Source: DATGPD01 sp031423015 (GTDB lineage: Bacteria; Planctomycetota; UBA1135; UBA2386). Taken from it: a stretch of DNA of 64,000 bases. Below, in pieces: positions 55,744 through 64,000 of the stretch. The DNA is taken from contig JANPER010000122.1 of the NCBI GenBank assembly GCA_031423015.1, positions 1-64,000 of the forward strand. The letters are read 5' to 3'. The stretch's first letter is position 1. Each line of letters begins with the position of its first letter. The notes under the pieces are model-generated. The model was not told where the DNA came from, ran no database searches, and was given only the letters and a program-made list of their open reading frames with translations. The translations under genes and the position numbers were made by a program.

Positions 55744-58515
55744 ATGCGACTCGCCTCATCTCTCCTCGTCGTCGTCGTTCTCGTCAGCGTGACTCCGCGC
55801 CTCGCTGCGCAAGCCCAGGTGGCGGACACGCAGTTCTCGGCTCGACGCGGTCACTACACGCAGCCCTTCGATCTGGTCATCAGCACGGCCACGCCAGGCG
55901 CGACGATCCGTTACTCGCTGGACTGCACCGACCCGCGCATCGGGATCCTCGTCGCCGAAGGACCCAGTCCGCTCACGGTGCGCATCGACCCAACGAGCGG
56001 CAACGGGATTCTGCGGCCGATCACGCCGGCCGTCGTCGTGCGCGCGTTTGCCTACAAGACCGGGATGACGTCGAGCAACGTCGACACGCAGACCTACATC
56101 TTCGTCGACCGCGTGCGCACGCAGACGCGACCCAATGGGTTTCCCACGACGATGGCGTTCGACATGGACCCAGCGGTGGTGAATGCCGCCGCGTACTCGG
56201 CGCGCATTCGCAATGACCTCTTGGCGTTGCCGAGCATGTCCGTGGTCGCCAGCTATGCGCAGGTGTTCGGCACCAACGGCGTGCTACTGGCAAACAACAG
56301 CTCGATCGAGGTGCCAGGCTCGATCGAGGTGATGCACACGAGCGGCCGCCACGATCAGGTCGACTGCGGGCTGACGCCGCATTCGTGGATTCAAACCAAG
56401 CGCTCGCTGCGCGTGTACTTCCGCGCGCTGTACGGCAACGACAAGTGGCGGCACGATCTGTTCCGCGACGCCGCCGAAGGGCACGCCGTGGGCGTCACCA
56501 GCTTCGATGGCTTGGTGCTGCGCGCCGGCTTCAACGATGGCCTGCTCTACAACGAGCTGGCGCGCGCTGGGCGCTACTCGTTCGCGGTCGACGACCTCGG
56601 CCGCAGCTCGCAGCTGGCGATGACCGGATTCGGCCCGCGCGGCATCTTCGTGCACCTCTACCTCAACGGTCTCTACTGGGGGCTCTACAACCCCATCGAG
56701 CGCCCCGAGTCGGCGTACTGGGCGGACACGTTTGGCGGCGACAAGAGCGACTACTTCGCGCGCAATCACGGCGGCCCGGTGGACGGCGATCCGACTTGGT
56801 TCAACGGTCTGATCCAGGGCGCGAGCAACTCGGCCACGGTGGAGGCGCGCCTCGACGTGCCGAGCTTCGCCGACTACATCACGTACTGGACGTACTGCGG
56901 CGGTGGCGATTGGCCCAGCACGTCGGGTGGCAACAACAACTGGTACGCCGGCAACCGCAATCTGCCGGCGCGCGGCCGCGTGCGGTTCTTCGTGTGGGAC
57001 TGCGAAGACTCTTGGATCAACCTGCCGGCGCGGCCTGGCGCGCCGCTCGACGGTGCTCGCATATGCATCGACCTGTTGGCCGGGGCGTTCGACATCTCGA
57101 TCCTGTGGCGTGGCGCGCAGAACGTCGCCGACTTCCGTTTGGCGTTCGCCGACCGCGTCTACAAGCAATGCTACAACGACGGCGCGCTCAGCGAAGGCGC
57201 GGTGCGCGAGCGCTTCGATCGCATCGCGCGCGAGGTCGACCACGGCGCGGTCGGCGAGTCGGCACGCTGGGGTCGCTTCGATCCGCGGCGCGTCACCTGG
57301 ACGCGCGACGCCGATTGGCTGCCGTACACCAACGCCATCCGCGCGATGTTCGTGGGCAACACGCCGCAGCTGGTGGCAGCGCTGCGCAACACGGCGGTGC
57401 CGGTGACGCACCCGCGGCTGTATCCTGCCCTGGAGGCGCCGCTGTTCGTGAGCGGCGCGCAGACGATCGCGGTGACGCAGGCGTGGGTCGCCGGTGCGCA
57501 ACAGATCGGTCTCGTCCGCAGCGGCACGACCGGCACGATCTACTTCACGCTCAATCGTGGCGATCCGCGCGGCAGCAACGGGTTGCCGGTCGGCACCAAC
57601 GGCGGCACCGGCGTGACCTTGCCGATCAGCACGAGCACGTTGCTCAAGGCGCGGACCTACGACGGCACCGAGTGGAGCGCGCTGCATGAACTCGACCTGC
57701 GCGTGCGCCTCGGCCTGCCGAGCGTCGAGATTCACGAGGTGCTCGCCGAGAACACCAGCGGTCTCAAAGACGAAGCGGGCGACCACGATGACTGGGTCGA
57801 GCTGCGCAACCGCGGCCTGCTCGACGTGCCGCTCGCCGGCTATCACCTGACCGACGATCCGGGGCAACCGACCAAGTGGACGTTCCCCGCGGGCGCCGTC
57901 GTGCCGGCGGGTGGCAGCGTCATCGTGTGGGCCGACAACGAGCCCGAGGGACCGCTGCACGCCAACTTCCGACTGAGTGGTCAAGGCGAGACCGTGCTCT
58001 TGCTGCAACCCGGCGGTGGCACGGTCGTCGATCAACTGACGTTCGGCGTGCAACGCGACGATGTGTCGATCGGCCGGCTGGAATGCGAGCCACAAGGGCT
58101 CGTGACCTTCCCGCGCCCCACGCCCATGCGACCGAACCGGCCCAACCCCAGCGGGCACATCAGCATCGAAGCGCAGGACCCGCTGGCCAATCCGTTGCAC
58201 CTCGAAGGCAAGGGCGTGCCGACCCCGGGTGACACGTTGCGTTGGGAGATGGAAGGGCTGCTGCCGGGGTCGAGCGCGTATCTCGCGTTCGGCCTCGCGC
58301 CACTCGCCGTCGACCTGCCGGGCCTCGGCACGATCCTGGTGGACCCGCTGGTGGTGCTGAGTGTGACGGTCGACGCCGGCGGCGAAGCGCGCTTCAAGCT
58401 GGACTTGCCGGACCACAAGTCAGTGCGTGGTTTGGTGTCGTTCGCGCAGGGCGTGGCGGTGGTGAACGGCGCGGTGCGGCTCAGCAACGGGGTCTACTCG
58501 CGCGTGAGCCACTGA
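55744..58515 (+). CDS. Exported CotH-like protein with chitobiase-type and lamin-tail domains
   Basis: A 923-aa protein with signal peptide MRLASSLLVVVVLVSVTPRL (cut near LAAQA). Residues about 30-125: chitobiase/beta-hexosaminidase C-terminal-like fold (GHYTQPFDLVISTATPGATI, YSLDCTDP). Residues about 190-480: CotH-type kinase-like domain (KRSLRVYFRALYGNDKW, LVLRAGFNDGLLYNELAR, FVHLYLNGLYWGLYNPIERP, and RFFVWDCEDSW). Residues about 600-640: a second chitobiase-like unit. Residues 660-770: lamin-tail domain (IHEVLAENTSGLKDEAGDHD, DWVELRNRG, FRLSGQGETVLLL). The last 102 residues are the shared C-terminal domain (VRLSNGVYSRVSH). CotH proteins are protein kinases of spore coats in Bacillus; here an exported, surface role is likely. 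Confidence 0.85.
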   Translation: MRLASSLLVVVVLVSVTPRLAAQAQVADTQFSARRGHYTQPFDLVISTATPGATIRYSLDCTDPRIGILVAEGPSPLTVRIDPTSGNGILRPITPAVVVRAFAYKTGMTSSNVDTQTYIFVDRVRTQTRPNGFPTTMAFDMDPAVVNAAAYSARIRNDLLALPSMSVVASYAQVFGTNGVLLANNSSIEVPGSIEVMHTSGRHDQVDCGLTPHSWIQTKRSLRVYFRALYGNDKWRHDLFRDAAEGHAVGVTSFDGLVLRAGFNDGLLYNELARAGRYSFAVDDLGRSSQLAMTGFGPRGIFVHLYLNGLYWGLYNPIERPESAYWADTFGGDKSDYFARNHGGPVDGDPTWFNGLIQGASNSATVEARLDVPSFADYITYWTYCGGGDWPSTSGGNNNWYAGNRNLPARGRVRFFVWDCEDSWINLPARPGAPLDGARICIDLLAGAFDISILWRGAQNVADFRLAFADRVYKQCYNDGALSEGAVRERFDRIAREVDHGAVGESARWGRFDPRRVTWTRDADWLPYTNAIRAMFVGNTPQLVAALRNTAVPVTHPRLYPALEAPLFVSGAQTIAVTQAWVAGAQQIGLVRSGTTGTIYFTLNRGDPRGSNGLPVGTNGGTGVTLPISTSTLLKARTYDGTEWSALHELDLRVRLGLPSVEIHEVLAENTSGLKDEAGDHDDWVELRNRGLLDVPLAGYHLTDDPGQPTKWTFPAGAVVPAGGSVIVWADNEPEGPLHANFRLSGQGETVLLLQPGGGTVVDQLTFGVQRDDVSIGRLECEPQGLVTFPRPTPMRPNRPNPSGHISIEAQDPLANPLHLEGKGVPTPGDTLRWEMEGLLPGSSAYLAFGLAPLAVDLPGLGTILVDPLVVLSVTVDAGGEARFKLDLPDHKSVRGLVSFAQGVAVVNGAVRLSNGVYSRVSH

Positions 58516-58535
58516 GCCGCGGTTCGCGCCGTGGC
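58516..58535. terminator. Hairpin exactly filling the gap between convergent stops
   Basis: GCCGCGG and CCGTGGC (7 pairs, one of them G-U) flank a 6-nt loop. The hairpin occupies the entire 20-bp space between the stops at 58515 and 58536, which suits a bidirectional terminator, although there is no T-run. Confidence 0.5.
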
Positions 58536-61076
58536 CTACCGCCGCCCGCCTAGCGTCGTTTCGATCGCGTTGCTCATCACCAACTTGGTCGGCGTCGCAG
58601 TGCCGAAGTCGACCACGCTCACTTGCGTGCCGAGCTGCGCGCCGATCAACCCGACGTTGTCAGGATAGAGCACCGTCAGCCGCGCGCGGCCCAACCCGTC
58701 GAGCGCGAGCGGGACATCCACGGCGATTGGGAACACATCGAGCGTGCACGTGCCCATGCCGAGGAACCCCAGCGCGATCGGCGTCGAGCGCGTGCCGACG
58801 AGCAGCACGCCCGGCACGTTGCCCACCGCGTGCTGCACGCCGTAGTCGACGCTCTGCGCGATCTCGGGCACGCCGACCGCGCGGTGGTCGGGCACGGCGT
58901 TGCCAGTGCCGGGGCAGCCCGTGCCGTAGCTCACGAACGTGCCCGGCGTGTAGAGCCAGTACTCGGCGACCACCGTCTCGTCGCTGTTCAGCGTGACGTT
59001 CACCGTGAGGTTGGTGTTGATCAGGTTGCCGCGCACCCAGCGGTGGAACTGATTACCGCTGGCAGCCGCGGGCGCGGTGAGCGTCACCGTCTCGCCGTGG
59101 CGGTAGTACCGGGTGAAGGTCATCGTCCCGTTCTGCGCGCCGTTGATGTCGGCGGGGCTCATCGTGATCGACACGCCATTGCTCGGGTTCGTCGACTGCA
59201 CCGTCAGCGCGCGCCGCACGAGGTAGCGCGCCTCGGCGACGTCGTCGAGCGTGCCGCAGTCGTCGACCGCCAGCGTCAACTGCCCGATCGGTTGCAGCAC
59301 GAAAGACCCGGTCGGCGTCGACTGGTGCGCCCAGCGTTCGAACGCGTACGTCGCACCGCCGCTGCTGTGCGTGGCCGGCGCGGTCAGCGCGAAACCCTGC
59401 CGCGGCGTGTAGGTGCGCGTGAAGTTGGTGCTGCCGTCCTTCAGGCTGTTGCGGTCGGTGACGTCGACCGTGATCGGCACGCCGAGCACGCCAGTCGAGT
59501 TGATCGCCACGTTGACCCACGTCGGTTCGTAGTCGTCGCGTCCGAACCACGCGTAGCGCGACGTCGACGCCGTCGACGATGTCATCGTGTGCCCGGTACC
59601 CACGAACGTGCGCTGGTCGAGCCAGTTGCGCTGCACGTCGTAGTAGTCGCCCCAGCTGTTGCTGTCGGGCCCTGCCGAGCCGCTGCCCATGCTGGTGAAC
59701 GTGAAGCCTGTGCCCCACGGCTGATAGCTGTCGACGATGGTCGCGCTGGTATGCACGTAGGCGGTCGCCGAGCCGATCGCCACCACGATGCCGACGTCGC
59801 CCTGGCTGTTCGCATCGGCGGCGCCATGCGCGAAGCACAGCGTGTTGCTCCACACGTCGTCCTCGATGATCAGCGTGCGGTCGGAGGTGCGGAAGCGCGC
59901 GATGCGCAGGTATGGATTGGGCCGGCCAGCCTGCGCGTTGCTGCTCCACAGGAAGCCGATCTCGGACGACTGCCCCCAGGCGCCGCGGATGCGGCCGTTG
60001 GCGTTGCCCAGCCAGTCGCGGCCGTCGGGGCCGACGCACGATGAAGTCGTCGACGTGAACGACGCGATGCCGCGGTCGACGAACGACACGCCGCCCGCAT
60101 CCCACTTCCAGATGCGCATGGTCGTCGTGTTGATGGTGTCGCCCCAGAACATCGCGCTGCCATCGCCGCCGTTGGCGAGGCGCCACGAGCCGCCGCCGCC
60201 GTTGTTGGCGCCGTCGCCGCGGAACGAGCTGAAGGTCACCGCGGTGCCCGCCTGCATGTCGGCCAGCTCCATGCGTACGCACAGTGCCGAGATGAACGTG
60301 TTGGTGCCGTTGGCGTTGCGCCGGAACACGTTCGTCGTCCAGTAGAACCAGGTGTCGTCGCTCGACACGTCGGGGAAGTCGAACCAGTGCCCGGTCGGGA
60401 AGCCGAACTCGGTCGGGTCGAACACGTAGCGCGTCCAGTCGTTGGCGACTGCGCTGCGGGCGCGATCGCGCCCGTACGCCACCGCAACCCGGATCGAGCC
60501 CACGCCGGTCGTCGCGCTGAACGAGTTCTGCATGTACCAGACGACGAGGTCGTGCGAGCGCACGTACTCGGTGCGCTGGTCACAGCAGTAGCCGCCGTCG
60601 ACCGCGGGGAAGAACGTGTAGGGGCTGACGTAGCTGAACGTCTGCCCCGAGTCCTTCGACAGCGCCGCATACCAGTTGCCGGTCTGCCACACCGTGTCGC
60701 GCACGATGGCGCAGGAAGGCTCGACCGACGAGTTATTCGACGTGTTCGCGCCGGTCGGCCGGCAGATGCGGTTCGTGAAGTAGCGGAAGTTGCCCGCGAG
60801 CGGGGTGAACTCGGTGGCGTCAGCCGAGGGCGGCGTTGCCGGCTGCGCGATGGCGTGCTCGGGCCCGACCGGGATGACGCGGTCGGGATGGCGGTGGTCC
60901 GGGTCGGAGACCGACCGTGGCGGCGCCGGCACCGCCGGTGCGACCGACGCCAGCGCGGCCGGCTCGGGGGCCATCACGCCGGAGAGACCCGGCGCGGCGC
61001 GAACGACATCGCGCTGGGCGGCAAGGGAGGCGAGAAGAACGAGCGGGGCGAACGCGCGGGTAATGCGAGTCGACAT
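58536..61076 (-). CDS. Exported protein with divergent InlB B-repeats and planctomycete C-terminal domain
   Basis: An 846-aa protein with signal peptide (MSTRITRAFAPLVLLASLAA). Residues about 85-500 are beta-propeller-like (sialidase/BNR style) with WYAALSKDSGQTFSYVSPYT, YVRSHDLVVWYMQNSF, WFYWTTNVFR and YLRIARFRTSDRTL. Residues about 510-710 contain two divergent InlB B-type repeats (NFTRTYTPRQGFALTAPATH; MTFTRYYRHGETVTLTAPAA with FHRWVRG and VVAEYWLY). The last 130 residues (58536-58928) begin YGTGCPGTGN and end VMSNAIETTLGGRR. ATG at 61076 is chosen for the signal peptide. Probably secreted or surface-bound; activity unknown. Confidence 0.8.
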   Translation of the reverse strand: MSTRITRAFAPLVLLASLAAQRDVVRAAPGLSGVMAPEPAALASVAPAVPAPPRSVSDPDHRHPDRVIPVGPEHAIAQPATPPSADATEFTPLAGNFRYFTNRICRPTGANTSNNSSVEPSCAIVRDTVWQTGNWYAALSKDSGQTFSYVSPYTFFPAVDGGYCCDQRTEYVRSHDLVVWYMQNSFSATTGVGSIRVAVAYGRDRARSAVANDWTRYVFDPTEFGFPTGHWFDFPDVSSDDTWFYWTTNVFRRNANGTNTFISALCVRMELADMQAGTAVTFSSFRGDGANNGGGGSWRLANGGDGSAMFWGDTINTTTMRIWKWDAGGVSFVDRGIASFTSTTSSCVGPDGRDWLGNANGRIRGAWGQSSEIGFLWSSNAQAGRPNPYLRIARFRTSDRTLIIEDDVWSNTLCFAHGAADANSQGDVGIVVAIGSATAYVHTSATIVDSYQPWGTGFTFTSMGSGSAGPDSNSWGDYYDVQRNWLDQRTFVGTGHTMTSSTASTSRYAWFGRDDYEPTWVNVAINSTGVLGVPITVDVTDRNSLKDGSTNFTRTYTPRQGFALTAPATHSSGGATYAFERWAHQSTPTGSFVLQPIGQLTLAVDDCGTLDDVAEARYLVRRALTVQSTNPSNGVSITMSPADINGAQNGTMTFTRYYRHGETVTLTAPAAASGNQFHRWVRGNLINTNLTVNVTLNSDETVVAEYWLYTPGTFVSYGTGCPGTGNAVPDHRAVGVPEIAQSVDYGVQHAVGNVPGVLLVGTRSTPIALGFLGMGTCTLDVFPIAVDVPLALDGLGRARLTVLYPDNVGLIGAQLGTQVSVVDFGTATPTKLVMSNAIETTLGGRR

Positions 61077-61087
61077 GGGTGAGAGAT

Positions 61088-61210
61088 TCAGGACTGGGGT
61101 ACTAGTTTGCCCCAGAATGCGCGGGCTGTAGAAACCGCACAGGCATCGCACGCGGTCGCGAGGTGCAGATCGACCAACTCCAACGCGCGTCCCGCGAAGG
61201 CTCCCGGCAT
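61088..61210 (-). CDS. Possible small protein with H-x4-C-x2-C motif (anti-sigma zinc-finger-like)
   Basis: A 40-aa frame starting at ATG 61210 (MPGAFAGRALELVDLHLATA) containing HLATACDAC, which resembles, with one extra spacer residue, the H-x3-C-x2-C zinc motif of anti-sigma factors. It ends 11 bp before the exported protein start on the same strand. The frame remains open to 61336. No Shine-Dalgarno sequence. It may be a small gene, a fragment of an anti-sigma factor, or chance. Confidence 0.3.
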   Translation of the reverse strand: MPGAFAGRALELVDLHLATACDACAVSTARAFWGKLVPQS

Positions 61211-61350
61211 CTCCGCTAGGGGAACGCGCGGTGGCATCGATGCCCGGGCTGCGGACGCGCAAGACGTGCGGCAGCCGGCAATCATCAGCCACGGGCCGCG
61301 AAATCGAGCCCGCGCGTAACGTCCGCCCTGCACCACGCGTAGTTCCGACG

Positions 61351-62418
61351 ATGAATCACCACTGCCTTCGCGTCCTCAGTCTCTCCGCGCTACTCGCGAT
61401 CGCCCCACGCAGCCAAGAGGGCCTCGCCCAGCTCCTGCCCGCCGACGCCAAGTTCGTCTGCTACATCGACCTGCAGGCGGCGATCGACCTGGTTGGTCGC
61501 GACATGTTGCAGGCGGCGATCGCCAGCAAGGTGGGCGAACAGACGGAGGTGCGGCTGCGACGCGACTGGAGTGAGCGCGTGGCGAAGGAGTGGGGCATCG
61601 ACCCCATGCGCGACTTGCAAGGGGTGTTGATCTACGGCAACGAGTTGGGACGCCAGGACCCAGCCGTGACGTTGCTCGCCAGCGCGAACATCGACGGCGC
61701 GCTCGACAAGCTGCGGGAGATGGGCGTGCTCGAAGGCGAGCCACACGACGGCGGCAGCATCGATCGCATCTCGGCTGGCAAGATGCTGTCCGCGTTCGGG
61801 ATCGATGACGCCGAGATCGAAGGTGAAGGCTACATCCACGTGCGCAAGCTGAGCGGCCGCGGCCCGCAGCGCGCGATCACGTTCGACAAGTCGGCGAGCA
61901 AGCTGATGCAGAAGGCCACCGGGGCTCGCGGCGCCCCCGAAGCGCTGGCGCTCTCGCCGCGTCCGGGTTGCATCGTCTACCTCGAGGTTGCCGACGCGCT
62001 GCGCGATGTCATGGGTGAGACGCCGGCTTCGCGCATGGCCAACAAGGCCAAGCATCTGGCCGTGCAGGTGAGCCACGCTGACGGCGAGCTTCAGGTTGCG
62101 GCCACGGTCGAAGCCGAGAGTCAGAAGGACGCGCGCCAGATCGCGGCGCTAGTCAACGGGCTCAAGGCGCTGCTGTCGCTGATGGAACACGATGCAGACG
62201 TGCCCGAGGCGGTGATCGAGGCGTTGAGCGAAGCGCAAGCCGAGACCGAGGGCAGCAAGGTGACGCTGCAGTTCAAGCTGCCGCGCAGCATCCTCGATCA
62301 GGCGCTCGAAGCGGTCCGCGCCGAAGTGCGGAGCGACGACGACCACGACGATGAAGCCAAAGAAGAGCGCACGAAGCAACCGAAGCCCGGCGCGCGCAGC
62401 AAGCGCGCGATCCGCTGA
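61351..62418 (+). CDS. Exported protein of unknown function, first gene of the sigma-factor operon
   Basis: A 355-aa protein. The start at ATG 61351 gives a short signal peptide (MNHHCLRVLSLSALLAIAPR). The rest is a soluble mixed alpha/beta protein: KFVCYIDLQAAIDL, EWGIDPMRDLQGVLIYGNEL, LASANIDGALDKLREMG, AVQVSHADGELQVAATVEAE, then a charged tail (DDDHDDEAKEERTKQPKPGA). The pattern is like periplasmic proteins with a 'DUF3352-like' layout, where a first domain begins LLPADAKFVCYIDL, but I do not claim family membership. It is 21 bp before the sigma factor gene, which suggests a linked stress or envelope function. Confidence 0.7.
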   Translation: MNHHCLRVLSLSALLAIAPRSQEGLAQLLPADAKFVCYIDLQAAIDLVGRDMLQAAIASKVGEQTEVRLRRDWSERVAKEWGIDPMRDLQGVLIYGNELGRQDPAVTLLASANIDGALDKLREMGVLEGEPHDGGSIDRISAGKMLSAFGIDDAEIEGEGYIHVRKLSGRGPQRAITFDKSASKLMQKATGARGAPEALALSPRPGCIVYLEVADALRDVMGETPASRMANKAKHLAVQVSHADGELQVAATVEAESQKDARQIAALVNGLKALLSLMEHDADVPEAVIEALSEAQAETEGSKVTLQFKLPRSILDQALEAVRAEVRSDDDHDDEAKEERTKQPKPGARSKRAIR

Positions 62419-62439
62419 GGACTCGGTTCACCAGTCGCC

Positions 62440-63003
62440 GTGACCTCGCACACGCTCAGCTCCGACGCCGACCTCGCCCGCGCCGCGCGCGCCGGAGCGC
62501 GCGAGGCGTTCGACGCGTTGGTCGAGCGCCACGCCACGCGGCTACATCGGTTTCTGCGGATGCGCACTGCGTCGCCAGCCGATGTTGATGACCTGCTGCA
62601 GGACACGTTCTTGCTGTGCTGGCAGAAGCTCGCGCTCTACGACGCGGCGCGACCGTTCACGCAGTGGCTGTTCAAGTTGGCCGCGAACCTGGCGGTCACG
62701 CGGGCGCGCGGGCTCCGCCGCATGGATGACACCGAGCTGGACACCTTGCCAGGCGGCGCCGATCCGGCCGAAGTGATCGCCGCGCTCGATGCGCGCGGCA
62801 ACTTGTGGGACACCGTGCACCGCGCGTTGCCGCCGCAGGCACGCACGGCGTTGTGGCTGTTCTACGGCGAAGACCAGTCGACCGCGGCGGTCGCCGAGAT
62901 CCTGGGCAAGAGCGAGGGTGCGGTGCGTATCTTGCTGTTTCGCGCGCGGGCCGGCCTGCAAGCCGCGCTCGCGAGTCGGGCACCGATGGTCAAGACCTCA
63001 TGA
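62440..63003 (+). CDS. ECF-type RNA polymerase sigma factor
   Basis: A 187-aa sigma-70 family protein of the extracytoplasmic-function group. Region 2: DALVERHATRLHRFLRMRT, then DVDDLLQDTFLLCWQKLALY (core binding and -10 recognition) and FKLAANLAVTRARGLRR. Region 4: LPPQARTALWLFYGEDQSTA and VAEILGKSEGAVRILLFRAR, the -35-recognising helix-turn-helix. GTG start at 62440. The stop overlaps the start of the next gene (ATGA), the usual sigma/anti-sigma layout. Confidence 0.93.
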   Translation: MTSHTLSSDADLARAARAGAREAFDALVERHATRLHRFLRMRTASPADVDDLLQDTFLLCWQKLALYDAARPFTQWLFKLAANLAVTRARGLRRMDDTELDTLPGGADPAEVIAALDARGNLWDTVHRALPPQARTALWLFYGEDQSTAAVAEILGKSEGAVRILLFRARAGLQAALASRAPMVKTS

Positions 63004-63359
63004 ACGCTCACCCTGACGATCGCGACCGATTCGACCTCGAAGCACGCCTGCGCGCTGACGCCGCGACGTGGGGCCAGGAAGTTGCGCCAGAGTTGCGAGC
63101 GCGCTTGCGCACGGTCATCCCGGGGCGTCGCCGACTCCTGCCGTGGGTCGCCGCGGCGCTCGCGCTGGTCGGCACGACGCTCACGCTTGTATGGCCACGC
63201 CCACAAACGCCAGCACCCATGACGCCACGCATCGACGTGGCGCAACTCGAGGCGATGGCCTTGGCGCCGCTGAAGCAGGAACTGGCCTTCGTGATGCAGG
63301 ATGGTCGCGCCGTCGCGCGCGGCGTGTTCCGTGGCCTTTGGCCGATCGCGGGCCAGTAA
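63000..63359 (+). CDS. Putative anti-sigma factor, single-pass membrane protein
   Basis: A 119-aa protein. The N-terminal 40 residues are acidic and soluble (DDRDRFDLEARLRADAATWG), followed by one membrane segment (LLPWVAAALALVGTTLTLVW) and a short outside part (LKQELAFVMQDGRAVARGVF). It lacks an H-x3-C-x2-C zinc motif, so the call rests on position: translational coupling to the sigma gene and the topology of anti-sigma factors. Confidence 0.7.
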   Translation: MNAHPDDRDRFDLEARLRADAATWGQEVAPELRARLRTVIPGRRRLLPWVAAALALVGTTLTLVWPRPQTPAPMTPRIDVAQLEAMALAPLKQELAFVMQDGRAVARGVFRGLWPIAGQ

Positions 63360-63379
63360 CCCCGACCGTCAGCACGCGC

Positions 63380-64000
63380 TCACGCGCGCTCTTCCAACTC
63401 CACCCAACGCGCCATGAGCGTGTCGAGGGACTTCGCCGCGGCTTGGCGCGCCTTGGCCACGGCTTGCGGGTCGGAGCCGATCGTCGTGTAGAGCTCAGGG
63501 TCGACGAGCTTCTTGTCGAGGTCCGTGATCTCGGCTTCGGCGGCGGCGACCTTCTTCTGCAGCGCCTCCAACTCACGGCGCTCGTAGGTCGACAGGCGCT
63601 TCTTGGCCGCGGGTGGCGCGACCGACGCAGGCACCTCCGCCCTCTTCTCTCTGGCCTTGTCCTTGGTCGCCGACGCGTCAGCGCCGCGGATCGTGCCGCC
63701 GCGCGCCAGGAACGAACTCAGGTCACCCTCGTGGATCACGCTACGCCCGCTGCCGTCGAGGTACAGGATGCGCGTGGCGACGCGATCCAAGAAGTAACGG
63801 TCGTGGCTCACGATCAGCGCGGCACCGGGGAACGCATTCAACGCTTCTTCGAGCACGCGCAGCGTGTTGAGGTCGAGGTCGTTGGTCGGCTCGTCGAGCA
63901 CCAGCACGTTGCCGCCTTGCGACAGCAGCTTGGCCAACAACACTCGATGGCGCTCGCCGCCCGACAGAGCCTGCACGCGCGTCTGTTTGCGCACGCCGGT
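63380..64000 (-). CDS. ABC-F family ATPase, C-terminal part (Uup-like), cut by window edge
   Basis: The visible 206 codons include the ABC signature LSGGERHRVLLAKLL, Walker B VLVLDEPTNDLDL and the H-loop IVSHDRYFLDRV of the second nucleotide-binding domain. Next is a linker and a C-terminal coiled coil (STYERRELEALQKKVAAAEA, ELYTTIGSDPQAVAKAR and LMARWVELEE), as in Uup rather than EttA. ABC-F proteins act on the ribosome; Uup also binds branched DNA. The gene continues beyond base 64000, so its start is not seen. Stop at 63380-63382. Confidence 0.9.
   Translation of the reverse strand, partial: TGVRKQTRVQALSGGERHRVLLAKLLSQGGNVLVLDEPTNDLDLNTLRVLEEALNAFPGAALIVSHDRYFLDRVATRILYLDGSGRSVIHEGDLSSFLARGGTIRGADASATKDKAREKRAEVPASVAPPAAKKRLSTYERRELEALQKKVAAAEAEITDLDKKLVDPELYTTIGSDPQAVAKARQAAAKSLDTLMARWVELEERA

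Overview
The window is GC-rich, densely coding bacterial chromosome without rRNA, tRNA, CRISPR, phage or IS genes that I can recognise. Many large exported proteins of unknown function carry a shared C-terminal domain, there is a CotH/lamin-tail protein, few start codons have Shine-Dalgarno sequences, and GTG starts are common. Together these suggest an uncultured planctomycete (Planctomycetota). That assignment is an inference, because no marker gene is present.

Layout. 0.1-4.8 kb: nucleotide-sugar dehydrogenase, zinc-type alcohol dehydrogenase, small [4Fe-4S] ferredoxin, GT-C-like membrane protein and acylphosphatase. 4.9-9.2 kb: an aerobic benzoyl-CoA ('box') cluster made of boxC, boxB and a thioredoxin-like [2Fe-2S] ferredoxin, divergent from a boxR-type regulator; boxA and a benzoate-CoA ligase are absent. 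9.2-15.7 kb: membrane protein, exported HEAT-repeat protein, tRNA-dihydrouridine synthase, exported protein and LOG-family protein. 15.8-20.8 kb: a greatly enlarged GlmS-like protein, truncated haemoglobin and an enolase-superfamily protein. 20.8-28.2 kb: FadE-type acyl-CoA dehydrogenase and two convergent paralogous exported proteins. 28.6-31.8 kb: a TPR-CHAT peptidase lipoprotein. 32.1-36.7 kb: a coupled thiolase, FadJ-like and glycosyltransferase operon. 36.7-38.9 kb: a small accessory island marked by three copies of one palindrome, holding a DUF4143 ATPase and a frameshifted remnant. 38.9-49.8 kb: HAD 5'-nucleotidase, DegT aminotransferase, a Cna/carboxypeptidase-regulatory-type protein, an AlbA_2 ATP-binding protein with a coupled 34-residue protein, a divergent TM0106-type nuclease-helicase and a threonine dehydratase-like enzyme. 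50-61 kb: exported proteins, a DUF5666-like lipoprotein and an OYE-family oxidoreductase. 61.3-64 kb: an ECF sigma/putative anti-sigma operon and the 3' part of an ABC-F (Uup-like) gene cut by the window edge.

Functionally, the window combines aromatic and fatty-acid catabolism (box genes, FadE, thiolase, FadJ), surface-polysaccharide functions (UDP-sugar dehydrogenase, DegT aminotransferase, GT2, GT-C) and a large set of surface or exported proteins. Six of those proteins appear to share one C-terminal domain ending in a conserved 'S-N/D' motif, which may be a sorting signal. Several single-base disruptions (acylphosphatase, the island remnant) all fit one-nucleotide deletions, so either recent decay or residual assembly error is possible.
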